Source: Anaerolineales bacterium
GTDB taxonomy: Bacteria > Chloroflexota > Anaerolineae > Anaerolineales > UBA6663
Length of the DNA stretch: 8,673 bases
Direction: 5' to 3'
Assembly (NCBI GenBank): GCA_016789245.1
Contig: JAEURM010000068.1
Coordinates: 1-8,673 of the forward strand
Positions 1 to 6,447 of this stretch are shown here, piece after piece. The position numbers and the translations under genes are program-made. Position 1 is the first letter of the stretch; every line of letters starts with the position of its first letter. The notes beneath the pieces are model-generated. The model was not told where the DNA came from. It saw only the letters and a list, made by a program, of their open reading frames with translations, and did no database searches.

Positions 1-233
1 CTGCCGGCAAAACTGCGCACATGGAGTGGCCGCCCGTGAAAGGTGACATTGGTTTGGCGGTAAGTTTCGCCATCAAATTCCACATACACCAAGTTATCCC
101 ACGGCGAAGCGCCTGGCGTGCCGCTGTGTTCATCCAGCGCCAACGGGTTACCGGCTAAATCAAACACTTCTATATGGTCATGCCACACACCGCACATTTG
201 GGTGAGGGTGTGAGCAACAGAACCTAAATTCAT
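1..233 (-). CDS. Unrecognised protein, N-terminal 77 residues (runs off the window)
   Basis: An open frame starts at ATG 233-231 and stays open to base 1, so the C-terminal part lies outside the window. The visible protein begins MNLGSVAHTL and contains GVWHDHIEVFDLAGN (residues 15-29) followed by a hydrophilic stretch and YRQTNVTF (58-65). The pattern of a GVW start, a 'DLAGN' turn and a later Y-x-Q-x-N strand faintly recalls lipocalin-like DUF3598 proteins of cyanobacteria and relatives, but I cannot confirm this and give no function. No signal peptide or membrane segment is seen. No Shine-Dalgarno lies before the ATG: the upstream bases belong to the palindrome at 232-307, whose last bases run into the start codon. 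An internal ATG at residue 13 has no better ribosome site. It is the last gene of the block and may be translated by read-through from the ACAD-like gene 70 nt upstream. Confidence 0.6.
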   Translation of the reverse strand, partial: MNLGSVAHTLTQMCGVWHDHIEVFDLAGNPLALDEHSGTPGASPWDNLVYVEFDGETYRQTNVTFHGRPLHVRSFAG

Positions 234-307
234 AGTGTCACATGCCAAAGTGTCAGGTGTCAGAGTGTCCTCCGCCAAGCGACTGACACTTGGCACTTTG
301 ACACTAT
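232..307. repeat. Imperfect inverted repeat built on GTGTCA words
   Basis: Bases 232-256 and 283-307 are inverted copies, 25 nt each, matching at about 20 of 25 positions when aligned without gaps. The ends are exact (ATAGTGTCA at 232-240 against TGACACTAT at 299-307), as are the inner 7 bases (GTGTCAG). The left arm and loop carry GTGTCA at 235, 250 and 257 and GTGTC at 264, so the copies at 250, 257 and 264 sit 7 bases apart. The element fills the entire gap between two genes: its right end contains the TAG stop of the ACAD-like gene (304-306) and its left end overlaps the ATG of the next gene (231-233). No T-run follows the stem on the transcribed strand, so it is not a standard terminator. 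Confidence 0.85.
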
Positions 308-1581
308 TTCTTCAAACTAAAACTCGCCTGCTCCGCGCCGCTCACAATCATCTTGGCGGCTTCTAGGCGGCCGCGCTCAGCCGGGAAGGCTTGCACCAAG
401 CCCATGCTCAAATCTCTCAGCGCGCGGGCCACCACGCCGTGCGCGCCGGTGTTGCTGGTGCCGCACGCCTTCAACGCTTGCGTGGCAATTTCAAACGCCG
501 CCTCGCACACCACGCCCTTGCACATCCGCCACTGCGCTACCACACGCGGCTTAGGCAAAATGGGCCGCTCACTCGTCTCTAGTTCCAGCTGGCGGCGCAA
601 CCATAGCGTGGCTGTTTCCAAGTTCACCGTCATCTTGCCAATTAATTCTTGGTGGAACGGGCTTTCCGTGGCGATGGATTTACCGGTATCTTCAAACTTA
701 ATGCCCAACATGAAACTGAGGGCATATTGATAAACGTTATACGCAATGCCTAAATAAATGGCCGCCACCGCTACTTGATTGCCCACAAAACTGCCGCGGC
801 TCATCTGCATCATTTTTACAAACGCACCGGGGAGCGCCAATGCTTCTGCATTGGGCACAAACGCATTTTCCAAAATGATGCCATGCGTGGCTGTAGCTCG
901 CATGCCCAAAGAATCCCACTTGGCGCGTTCGCGCACGCCGGGCGTAGTGCGTTTCACATTGAACACGCACAATCCATCGGCATTACTCGTCCCAGCGAGT
1001 TTGGCCGTTACCAAATATTCATCAGCCACGCCGGTGGAACAGCCAAAGGATTTTGTGCCGGTGAGATGCCAGCCGTCTTCGGTGGCCACGGCTTCTGTGC
1101 CAATGGTGATGGCGCTGGCGGAAGTTTTGACTTGCTCGCTGGCGAAGTTGGCCAGCCACAACGCCTCGCGGCCCATTTTGCTCAACAGCCGTTCGGCGTA
1201 CGCGCGCACCACGGGCACTTCGTTTTCAGCAAACAACCCGGCTTCAATCGCTTCCAACGGCAGTAAACCACGGGAAGCGCTAGAGCAATGAAAAAAGTAG
1301 GCCAACGCTGTAGACGGGCAGACCGTGCCAATGGCGAACACCGCCGCTGTTAAATCGCGCAAGGTGCCGCCTAGCCCGCCGTACGCTTCCGGCACAATTA
1401 GGCCTAGCAGGCCAGCGGCGCGCAAGGTCGCAATGTTCTCCGCCGGAAAATCGCCCGTAGCATCAGCGTGCTCGGCCCGAGTTCGCAACTCCGGCAAAAT
1501 GTTTTCCACGCGCTGGGCCACCGCCCGCTCACGCTCCGTCATGTCCTCAATTAGATAGGAGGCTGTTAGTTTTTCAGTCAT
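304..1581 (-). CDS. Acyl-CoA dehydrogenase-fold flavoprotein, possibly a flavin-dependent monooxygenase component
   Basis: A 425-residue protein of normal ACAD length. The N-terminal helical domain ends near GLLGLIVPEAYGGLGG (residues 57-72). The middle beta domain has DGWHLTGTKSF (169-179) and ADEYLVTAKL. The C-terminal helical domain carries RALRDL (386-391). The family binds FAD or reduced flavin and either dehydrogenates acyl-CoAs or, in group D monooxygenases such as HsaA, DszC and p-hydroxyphenylacetate hydroxylase C2, hydroxylates substrates. By my ungapped alignment the glutamate found 8 residues after the RD motif in medium-chain dehydrogenases is Ala398 here. The alternative glutamate of isovaleryl/long-chain enzymes, just before the arginine of 'ERL', is Ser here (MSRGSF, 260-265). 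A gapped alignment could use Glu402 instead. With a flavin reductase domain in the same block, a monooxygenase role is plausible but unproven. A GTG 6 nt upstream (1587-1585) could also start the frame, but GGAG at 1590-1587 favours ATG 1581. Confidence 0.85.
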   Translation of the reverse strand: MTEKLTASYLIEDMTERERAVAQRVENILPELRTRAEHADATGDFPAENIATLRAAGLLGLIVPEAYGGLGGTLRDLTAAVFAIGTVCPSTALAYFFHCSSASRGLLPLEAIEAGLFAENEVPVVRAYAERLLSKMGREALWLANFASEQVKTSASAITIGTEAVATEDGWHLTGTKSFGCSTGVADEYLVTAKLAGTSNADGLCVFNVKRTTPGVRERAKWDSLGMRATATHGIILENAFVPNAEALALPGAFVKMMQMSRGSFVGNQVAVAAIYLGIAYNVYQYALSFMLGIKFEDTGKSIATESPFHQELIGKMTVNLETATLWLRRQLELETSERPILPKPRVVAQWRMCKGVVCEAAFEIATQALKACGTSNTGAHGVVARALRDLSMGLVQAFPAERGRLEAAKMIVSGAEQASFSLKK

Positions 1582-1586
1582 AGTCA

Positions 1587-1590
1587 CTCC
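1587..1590 (-). promoter_or_regulatory. Shine-Dalgarno GGAG that decides the ACAD-like start
   Basis: On the minus strand GGAG is followed by five bases and then ATG at 1581. The alternative GTG at 1587 would overlap this GGAG and could not use it, so the ATG is preferred. The site begins immediately after the palindrome arm that ends at 1591, so folding of that palindrome could affect access to it. Confidence 0.6.
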
Positions 1591-1659
1591 AGACCTGTCA
1601 GGTGGCGCGAGCGGTAACTTAAAAAATCAGGGGCCGATTGCGCGCCACCTGACAGGTCT
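1591..1659. repeat. Perfect 19-bp inverted repeat with nested palindromes
   Basis: AGACCTGTCAGGTGGCGCG at 1591-1609 is repeated exactly in inverted orientation at 1641-1659, with a 31-nt loop. Each arm contains its own 11-bp palindrome (ACCTGTCAGGT at 1593-1603, ACCTGACAGGT at 1647-1657), so arms can fold separately or together. It occupies nearly all of the gap between the MazG-like stop (TAA, 1665-1663) and the ribosome site of the ACAD-like gene. On the transcribed strand the only T-run (TTTTTT) lies inside the loop, not after the stem, so a Rho-independent terminator is not supported. The AGACCTGTCAGGT core resembles a repeat I associate with Chloroflexota-like genomes, from memory only. 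Confidence 0.9.
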
Positions 1660-1662
1660 TAA

Positions 1663-1980
1663 TTACTCACCTGAACCCGCCTCACCTTTTGCGGCCAAGC
1701 GGGCCTGATACTTTTCCAGTGCGCCAGTGAGTGCTTCATCCAAATTTACTTGCGTACGGTTGGCCAAACACACTAACGCAAAAAACACATCCGCCAGTTC
1801 GCCCGCCCACTCGGGGTTTGGCGCAAACGTCGCGCGGCCGTATTGGCTCGTTTTTAGCACTTCCTTGGCTAACTCACCCACCTCGGAAGTTAAATCCAAC
1901 AGCCGCGCTTCAACGCCGGCTTCTAGCTGATGCGCGTTCACAAACTCAGCCACGCGGGTTTGGTAGGTGGGTCGGCTCAT
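1663..1980 (-). CDS. MazG-like nucleotide pyrophosphohydrolase
   Basis: A 105-residue, all-helical protein with the all-alpha NTP pyrophosphohydrolase metal-binding signature: E33-V-G-E36 in LLDLTSEVGELAKE, then E61-L-A-D64 in EWAGELADVFFALVCLANRT. Enzymes of this family split (d)NTPs to NMP and pyrophosphate with Mg2+, usually as house-cleaning of damaged or excess nucleotides; the preferred nucleotide cannot be read from sequence. The length is that of a single-domain MazG-like protein, not the two-domain E. coli MazG. The chosen ATG (1980-1978) shares one base with the TGA stop of the amidohydrolase gene (TGATG), typical of translational coupling. There is no spaced ribosome site of its own, and a GTG one codon earlier is the only alternative. 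It ends the run of overlapping genes, an unexpected partner for catabolic enzymes. Confidence 0.85.
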   Translation of the reverse strand: MSRPTYQTRVAEFVNAHQLEAGVEARLLDLTSEVGELAKEVLKTSQYGRATFAPNPEWAGELADVFFALVCLANRTQVNLDEALTGALEKYQARLAAKGEAGSGE

Positions 1981-3452
1981 CACCGCACGGGCCGTTTGAG
2001 ATACTGCCCGCGCGCCGGGCCGATGATGTTGCCGCCGTCATACACCAACTGGCCCCGCAAAAAAGTGGATTTAACGCGGCCCGTTAGTTCTTGGCCTTCA
2101 AACGGCGTGTACCCTTGTTGAGACTCAGACTCAGCGGCGCGCACGGTAAACGTTTCGCGCGGGTCCACCAACACCAAATCGGCATCATAGCCCACGGCAA
2201 TATCACCTTTGCTTAACAAGCCAAAGCGTTGCGCCGGGTTCCAGCACAGCACTCCGGCCATGTGGTTATAACTCATGCCGCGTTTACTTCCTTCACTAAG
2301 CACGCCAGAAAGTAAATACTCCGTGCCGCCAAAACCAGATTTAGCCAGCCAAATGTTGCCCGGGTCCGCCGCGCTCGTTTTTTGTTCGGCAGAACAACAG
2401 GCATGGTCACTCGTAATCCAATCAATCTCGCGGTTCAACACCGCATCCCACAAAAACTCTACGTCTTCACGCGGGCGGATGGGCGGGTTCACTTTGGCCT
2501 GCCCGCCCGCCGGAGAATCCACATCCAGCAGTAAGTGGCCCACTGTTACCTCCCGCCGGAAGTTGATGTGCGGAAACACATCTTGCATCATCATGGCCGC
2601 TTGCACCGCTTTGCGTGAGCTTAAGTGCAATAAATTGATGTTCAGGCAATCCGTTTCATAGGCTAAGTAGGAGGCAATCCAAATTGCCAAACCTTCGGAG
2701 TGTGGGGGCCGCGCGGCGCTATACGCCCGCAAGCCCGTAAGTTTGCCTTCCCGCTCCACCAATTTGGTGTACGCGTTCAAAATATCCGCCAGCTCGCAAT
2801 GCAAGCTCACGCTAACGTAATCCGCAATATCCGGGTTCGTCTCCATCAACTTCTGCGCTGAGCGCATAATGAATTCAAAATGCGCAATGTCATAGCGCTC
2901 GTCCGGCCCAATCATCAAAAACTCGTTTTGCTTATCGCTGTTGCCGTGCAGGCCATAGCCGCCGTAAAACATAAAAATCTTGAAGGATGAAACGCCGAAC
3001 GCATTCAACAGCAGTTCCATCTCTTCGCGATGCGCGGCTTCAATCGGCGCGATGTGGTAACCGTAATCCACCCAATAGTTGCCGGCGCTCAGCTTCAGCA
3101 CTTCCGGCATAAACTCGGCGTAGGGGCCGCCCCGGTTGAGGTAATACTGCCCCGTGCGCGTGTACGTCAGCGCAGACGTTACGCCGCCCATGGCCGCCGC
3201 TTTGCTCTCAGTCACCGCATCTTTTTCCAACGGCTGGTAAATGCCCACATGCATGTGCGCGTCCACCAAGCCGGGGAAGGCCAGTTGATTTTTTCCATCG
3301 CGCACTTCGTTAGCGTCCGCCACATCAATCTCAGGCGCTAGCCGCGCAAACTTGCCATCTTTAATGCCCACATCCAGCACATCCACCGCTTGCTTGTTGG
3401 GCCGCACCACGCGCACATTTTTGATGAGTAAATCCAGTTTGTTATCCGTCAT
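1980..3452 (-). CDS. Hydantoinase/dihydropyrimidinase/allantoinase-type cyclic amidohydrolase
   Basis: A 490-residue cytoplasmic metal-dependent hydrolase of the cyclic amidohydrolase group, which opens ring amide bonds (hydantoin, dihydropyrimidine, allantoin, lactams, imides). The full binuclear metal set is visible: D64-A-H66-M-H68, K158 in SSFKIFMFYGG (the lysine carboxylated in this family), H218 in SLHCE, H276 in LLHLSS and D349 in TSDHA. KVNPPIR (320-326) and the C-terminal YTPFEGQELTGRV (448-460) are family hallmarks shared with allantoinases and dihydropyrimidinases. Length is normal. The start ATG overlaps the CoA-transferase stop by 4 nt (ATGA), with GGTGA at 3463-3459, 6 nt upstream. 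With no urea, carbamoylase or pyrimidine genes beside it, the true ring substrate is open. Its position among CoA and hydro-lyase enzymes suggests ring opening of an N-heterocycle, as enamidase does in nicotinate fermentation (inference). Confidence 0.9.
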   Translation of the reverse strand: MTDNKLDLLIKNVRVVRPNKQAVDVLDVGIKDGKFARLAPEIDVADANEVRDGKNQLAFPGLVDAHMHVGIYQPLEKDAVTESKAAAMGGVTSALTYTRTGQYYLNRGGPYAEFMPEVLKLSAGNYWVDYGYHIAPIEAAHREEMELLLNAFGVSSFKIFMFYGGYGLHGNSDKQNEFLMIGPDERYDIAHFEFIMRSAQKLMETNPDIADYVSVSLHCELADILNAYTKLVEREGKLTGLRAYSAARPPHSEGLAIWIASYLAYETDCLNINLLHLSSRKAVQAAMMMQDVFPHINFRREVTVGHLLLDVDSPAGGQAKVNPPIRPREDVEFLWDAVLNREIDWITSDHACCSAEQKTSAADPGNIWLAKSGFGGTEYLLSGVLSEGSKRGMSYNHMAGVLCWNPAQRFGLLSKGDIAVGYDADLVLVDPRETFTVRAAESESQQGYTPFEGQELTGRVKSTFLRGQLVYDGGNIIGPARGQYLKRPVR

Positions 3453-4657
3453 AATTTTTCACCATCAAGCTTCAAAGCGCTAATTGCGCCGCTGGCTTGC
3501 AGTTCGGCCAAATTCTCGTAGCCCAGTTCGCGCAGAATTTCGGCGGTGTGTTCGCCCACCTGCGGCGGTTGCGCGTACAAATCCAACTCAGCGCTTTGCA
3601 AGCTAAAGGGCTGGCGCGGCAGGGGCGCGGTTTCGCCATTAGGTAAGTGGGTGGGGAACAACGCACCGCTAGCGGCCAAATGCGCATCTTCAAACAAATC
3701 TTCCGGGCGAGCAATGGGCGCAAACGGAATGGCCGCCCGTTCACAGCGCCGCAAAATTTCAGCTTTGGGCAACTGGGCAAAAAAAGTTTCCAGCTCAGGT
3801 AACAGCCGCTCGCGTTGGGCAATGCGGCCATTGTTAGTAGCCAGCGTTTCATCGGCTAATAAATCACTCCGCTCAAATGCTTCACAGAATTTTTGCCAGT
3901 GCTTATCACTGGTAACACCCACAAACACTTGCTCACCCTCAACCGTTTTGAAGACGCGATAAATAGCCCACGCGCTGACGCGGGCCGGCATGGGCGGCAC
4001 AGGTTGTTGGGCAATGGCGGCGTAAGCCATGTGTTGGCCCATGATGTAGGCCGCGTTTTCAAATAAGCCGCTTTGCACCAGTTGGCCGCGCCCGGTGCGC
4101 TCACGTTCACGCAGGGCCACCAACACCGCCAACGCACCATACGTGCCGCCCATAATATCCACCACAGAAGCGCCCGCCCGCAGTGGCTGGCCGACGGGGC
4201 CAGTCATGTATGCCAAGCCGCTCATCATTTGCACCACTTCATCTAACGCGGTGCGGTTTTCATACGGGCCGGGCAAAAAGCCTTTGAGGGAGCAATAAAT
4301 GAGACGGGGATAGACAGTAGAAAGTTGCTCATAGCCTAAGCCCAGCCGCTCCATCGTGCCGGGCGCAAAGTTTTCAATCAGTACATCGGCGGTGGCTAAA
4401 AGTTTTTCCACAATCGCGCGGCCGGTAACAGATTTAATATCCACGGCCAAACTTTTTTTGTTGCGATTGAAGAACGTGAAGTAACCGGTGCCAAAGCCTT
4501 TGAGCCGGCGCGTGTCATCGCCGTCCGGCTTTTCAATCTTAATTACTTCCGCGCCCAAATCGGCCAATACTAAGCCACACGCCGGGCCAAAAATGGCGTG
4601 CGTGAATTCAAGAACGCGGAGGCCGGAAAGAGGCAATTGGTTATTGGTAATTGCCAT
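3449..4657 (-). CDS. Class III (CaiB/BaiF, family III) CoA-transferase
   Basis: A 402-residue enzyme of normal family length. It transfers CoA between carboxylic acids through an aspartyl-CoA thioester. Signatures in order: LSGLRVLEFTHAIFGPACG (10-28), LADLGAEVIKIEKPDGDDTR (31-50), FFNRNKKSLAVDIK (62-75), ADVLIENFAPGTMERLGLGY (90-109), and the active-site aspartate D167 in GASVVDIMGG followed by RERERTGRGQ. All expected residues are present, so it should be active. The acid substrate cannot be read directly; family members act on formate/oxalate, mesaconate, citramalate, malate, carnitine and arylsuccinates. The gene overlaps the LeuD-like gene by 17 nt and the amidohydrolase by 4 nt, with GGTGA at 4665-4661 as ribosome site. 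Beside a LeuCD hydro-lyase and an HMG-CoA-lyase domain, activation of a malate-type 2-hydroxyacid is the simplest reading. Confidence 0.92.
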   Translation of the reverse strand: MAITNNQLPLSGLRVLEFTHAIFGPACGLVLADLGAEVIKIEKPDGDDTRRLKGFGTGYFTFFNRNKKSLAVDIKSVTGRAIVEKLLATADVLIENFAPGTMERLGLGYEQLSTVYPRLIYCSLKGFLPGPYENRTALDEVVQMMSGLAYMTGPVGQPLRAGASVVDIMGGTYGALAVLVALRERERTGRGQLVQSGLFENAAYIMGQHMAYAAIAQQPVPPMPARVSAWAIYRVFKTVEGEQVFVGVTSDKHWQKFCEAFERSDLLADETLATNNGRIAQRERLLPELETFFAQLPKAEILRRCERAAIPFAPIARPEDLFEDAHLAASGALFPTHLPNGETAPLPRQPFSLQSAELDLYAQPPQVGEHTAEILRELGYENLAELQASGAISALKLDGEKL

Positions 4658-5135
4658 GTTTCACCAAAAAGTTCACCAAGCCACCTTCATTCAAAATCCG
4701 CGCCATTACATCGGGCATTTTGGTGGCGGGGAAGATTTGGCCAGTGCTTTCATTCAACACCGTACCCGCTTCTAAATCCACACGGGCGCGCTGACCGTTT
4801 TCAAATATGTGCATAGGCGCTTCCACCACTGGCAAACCAATATTGATGGCGTTGCGGTAGAAAATGCGCGCAAACGAACGCGCCACCACACAACTGACGC
4901 CAGCCGCTTTTAGAGCCAGTGGCGCTTGTTCCCGCGAAGAGCCACAGCCAAAATTATGCCCGGCCACCAACACATCGCCCGCGCACACCCGGTGACTAAA
5001 GCCGGGGTCTAAATCTTCCAACACATGCTGGGCCAAGTCACCCAACTCCAGCGTTTTGGTGTACTTGCCGGGGATGATGCGGTCGGTGTCAATATCGTCA
5101 CCGTAACAATGCGTTTCACCTATTAGCAATTGCAT
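4641..5135 (-). CDS. LeuD-like small subunit of an aconitase-family hydro-lyase (dehydratase/isomerase)
   Basis: A 164-residue small subunit with the swivelling-domain motifs of the LeuD/HacB group: YGDDIDTDRIIPGKYTKT (11-28), AGHNFGCGSSREQAPLALKAAG (58-79), ARSFARIFYRNAINIGLPVVE (85-105). It pairs with the LeuC-like subunit encoded just upstream, and both are needed for activity. ATG 5135 is preferred over an upstream GTG at 5153 because GGTGA lies at 5148-5144 and family members begin a few residues before the GDDIDTD motif. The gene then overlaps leuC-like by 20 nt. The loop after IIPG, which sets substrate choice in this family, reads YTKT, nearer the YLRT type of homoaconitases than the hydrophobic loops of isopropylmalate isomerases. 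This could mean a substrate with an extra carboxylate. Confidence 0.92.
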   Translation of the reverse strand: MQLLIGETHCYGDDIDTDRIIPGKYTKTLELGDLAQHVLEDLDPGFSHRVCAGDVLVAGHNFGCGSSREQAPLALKAAGVSCVVARSFARIFYRNAINIGLPVVEAPMHIFENGQRARVDLEAGTVLNESTGQIFPATKMPDVMARILNEGGLVNFLVKHGNYQ

Positions 5136-6363
5136 GTACTTTCTCACCGGCACTATTGATAAAAGCCGGTTCTACAATTTCTCCTGCTATGGCGGAGGCC
5201 GCCACTACGGCCGGAGATGCGAGATAGATTTCCGCGTTGGGGTTGCCCATGCGGCCTTTGAAGTTGCGGTTGGTGCTAGAAATTACTACTTCACCATCAC
5301 CCGGCACGCCGAGATGCGAGCCCACGCACGGCCCACAGCCGGAAGTGATAAATGTTGCGCCCGCTTCGGAAAGAATCTCCAATGTACCATCGCGCAGAGC
5401 CTCGTTGAATACGCGTTTGCTGGCCGGCGCAATCACCAGCCGCACGCCCGGCGCTAAGCGTTGCCCCTTCAGCACCGCCGCCGCCGCTTGCAAATCTTCT
5501 ACGCGGGCGTTGGTGCAAGAGCCAATAAAAGCGTAATGGATTTTCCGGCCCCGCACCACATCAATGGGCTGAACGTTATCCGGCGCGTGAGGAACGCTAA
5601 CCATGGGGCGGAGACGTGAAACGTCAAGTGTGAAGCGTTTGGCGTAAACGGCATCCGCATCGGCGCGAAGCGGCAAATTGGAGGCTTCAGCCACTCCTGC
5701 TTTAGCGCCCATCTCCGCCACCATGTTGCATAGCACCATGCGGCTGGCGAGGGTAAGCCGCTCCACCGTTTCTCCCGCAAACTCTATGGCCTGATAATTC
5801 GCGCCATCCGCGCCCACCTGCCCCACCAAATACAGCACCACATCTTTGGCGGTTACGCCGTTGGGCAGTTCGCCGTTCAATTCAATGCGGATGCTTTGTG
5901 GCACTTTGAGCCATGTTTGGCCGGTGAGCATCACGCCGGCTAAATCTGTGGAGCCCATGCCAATGGCAAACGTACCCAGCGCGCCTAACGTGGGCGTGTG
6001 GGAGTCTGCGCCAGCAAAAATATCGCCCGCGCGCGCATGGCCGTTCTCAGCCATTAGTTGGTGGCAAATGCCCTCGCCAATTTCATAAAACACACAGCCG
6101 GTTGCCTGAACAAACTCGCGCATCAAGCGATGTAAGTTCGCCACGCGTTCGTTGGGCGCCGGCGCGGCATGGTCAATAATCAGTGCAAAACGTTCGGCGT
6201 TCCACAGTTTTTGGCCGCCCATGGCACGGAAGGCTTTAATGGCAAACGGCGCGGTGGCATCCGTAGCCATAGCGGCATCCACGCGCACAATGGCAATTTC
6301 ATTGGCGGCTACGTCTCGCCCAACGTGGGCAGAGATGATTTTCTCAGCAATAGTTTGCGGCAT
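5116..6363 (-). CDS. LeuC-like [4Fe-4S] large subunit of an aconitase-family hydro-lyase (isopropylmalate/homoaconitate/dimethylmalate/maleate dehydratase type)
   Basis: A 415-residue large subunit. This is the shorter 'archaeal/HacA-DmdA' length rather than the ~466 residues of E. coli LeuC. The three cluster cysteines are present: C283 in GSCTN and C343/C346 in SGCGPCVG. Other active-site motifs seen are AGADSHTPTLGALG (117-130), DHAAP (64-68) and STNRNFKGRMGNP (363-375). It dehydrates, hydrates or isomerises a malate-type 2-hydroxyacid together with the LeuD-like subunit. No leuA or leuB is in the window, and the neighbours are catabolic, so leucine synthesis is not the obvious role. It is the first gene of the overlapping run, yet no Shine-Dalgarno precedes ATG 6363: the bases directly upstream belong to the AT-rich phased repeat at 6368-6423. 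The next in-frame Met (A-M-A-T, residue 32) is too far in to be the start. Confidence 0.93.
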   Translation of the reverse strand: MPQTIAEKIISAHVGRDVAANEIAIVRVDAAMATDATAPFAIKAFRAMGGQKLWNAERFALIIDHAAPAPNERVANLHRLMREFVQATGCVFYEIGEGICHQLMAENGHARAGDIFAGADSHTPTLGALGTFAIGMGSTDLAGVMLTGQTWLKVPQSIRIELNGELPNGVTAKDVVLYLVGQVGADGANYQAIEFAGETVERLTLASRMVLCNMVAEMGAKAGVAEASNLPLRADADAVYAKRFTLDVSRLRPMVSVPHAPDNVQPIDVVRGRKIHYAFIGSCTNARVEDLQAAAAVLKGQRLAPGVRLVIAPASKRVFNEALRDGTLEILSEAGATFITSGCGPCVGSHLGVPGDGEVVISSTNRNFKGRMGNPNAEIYLASPAVVAASAIAGEIVEPAFINSAGEKVHAIANR

Positions 6364-6367
6364 TTGT

Positions 6368-6423
6368 GATTTCTGATTTTAGATTTGCGATTGCAGAATT
6401 TAGGTTTGCCAATTTAGTTTATG
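6368..6423. repeat. AT-rich 7-base phased repeat next to the leuC-like start
   Basis: Read on the plus strand in steps of 7 from 6368 the units are GATTTCT, GATTTTA, GATTTGC, GATTGCA, GAATTTA, GGTTTGC, CAATTTA and GTTTATG: eight decaying copies of GATTTNN. On the transcribed strand this is a run of AAATC words ending 4 nt before the start codon at 6363. The composition is far more AT-rich than the surrounding genes. No convincing -35/-10 pair was found in it. It may be a simple-sequence intergenic repeat family, or the unstructured leader of the leuC-like mRNA. Confidence 0.75.
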
Positions 6424-6447
6424 CGGCGTTTCCAACTTCAAATCACT

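Noticed and set aside
232..307. CRISPR-like array from the recurring GTGTCA words
   Set aside because: The repeat unit is 6-7 bases with no spacers of regular length and the structure is an inverted repeat.
775..1291. Plus-strand open frames of up to 170 codons opposite the ACAD-like gene, and similar frames opposite the other genes
   Set aside because: They lie entirely within well-supported minus-strand genes, have low-complexity or odd composition, and show no family motifs; they are by-products of the codon bias of the real genes.
1581..1587. GTG at 1587 as start of the ACAD-like gene
   Set aside because: It would overlap the only good Shine-Dalgarno, which is correctly spaced for ATG 1581.
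1591..1659. Rho-independent terminator after the MazG-like gene
   Set aside because: The stem is strong, but the T-run lies in the loop and the bases after the stem are GGAGTGAC, the ribosome site of the next gene.
5135..5153. GTG at 5153 as start of the LeuD-like gene
   Set aside because: ATG 5135 has GGTGA upstream and gives the usual short N-terminus before GDDIDTD; the longer form would add six residues without family support.
4641..6363. Annotation of the pair as leucine-biosynthetic leuCD
   Set aside because: No leuA, leuB or ilv genes are present, the neighbours are catabolic, and the LeuD specificity loop is not of the isopropylmalate type. Family membership is kept but no gene symbol is given.
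6368..6423. Sigma-70-type promoter for the leuC-like gene in the AT-rich repeat
   Set aside because: TAAAAT-like and TTGGCA-like words exist on the minus strand but their spacing is about 25 nt, outside the usual range, and AT-rich repeats generate such words by chance.
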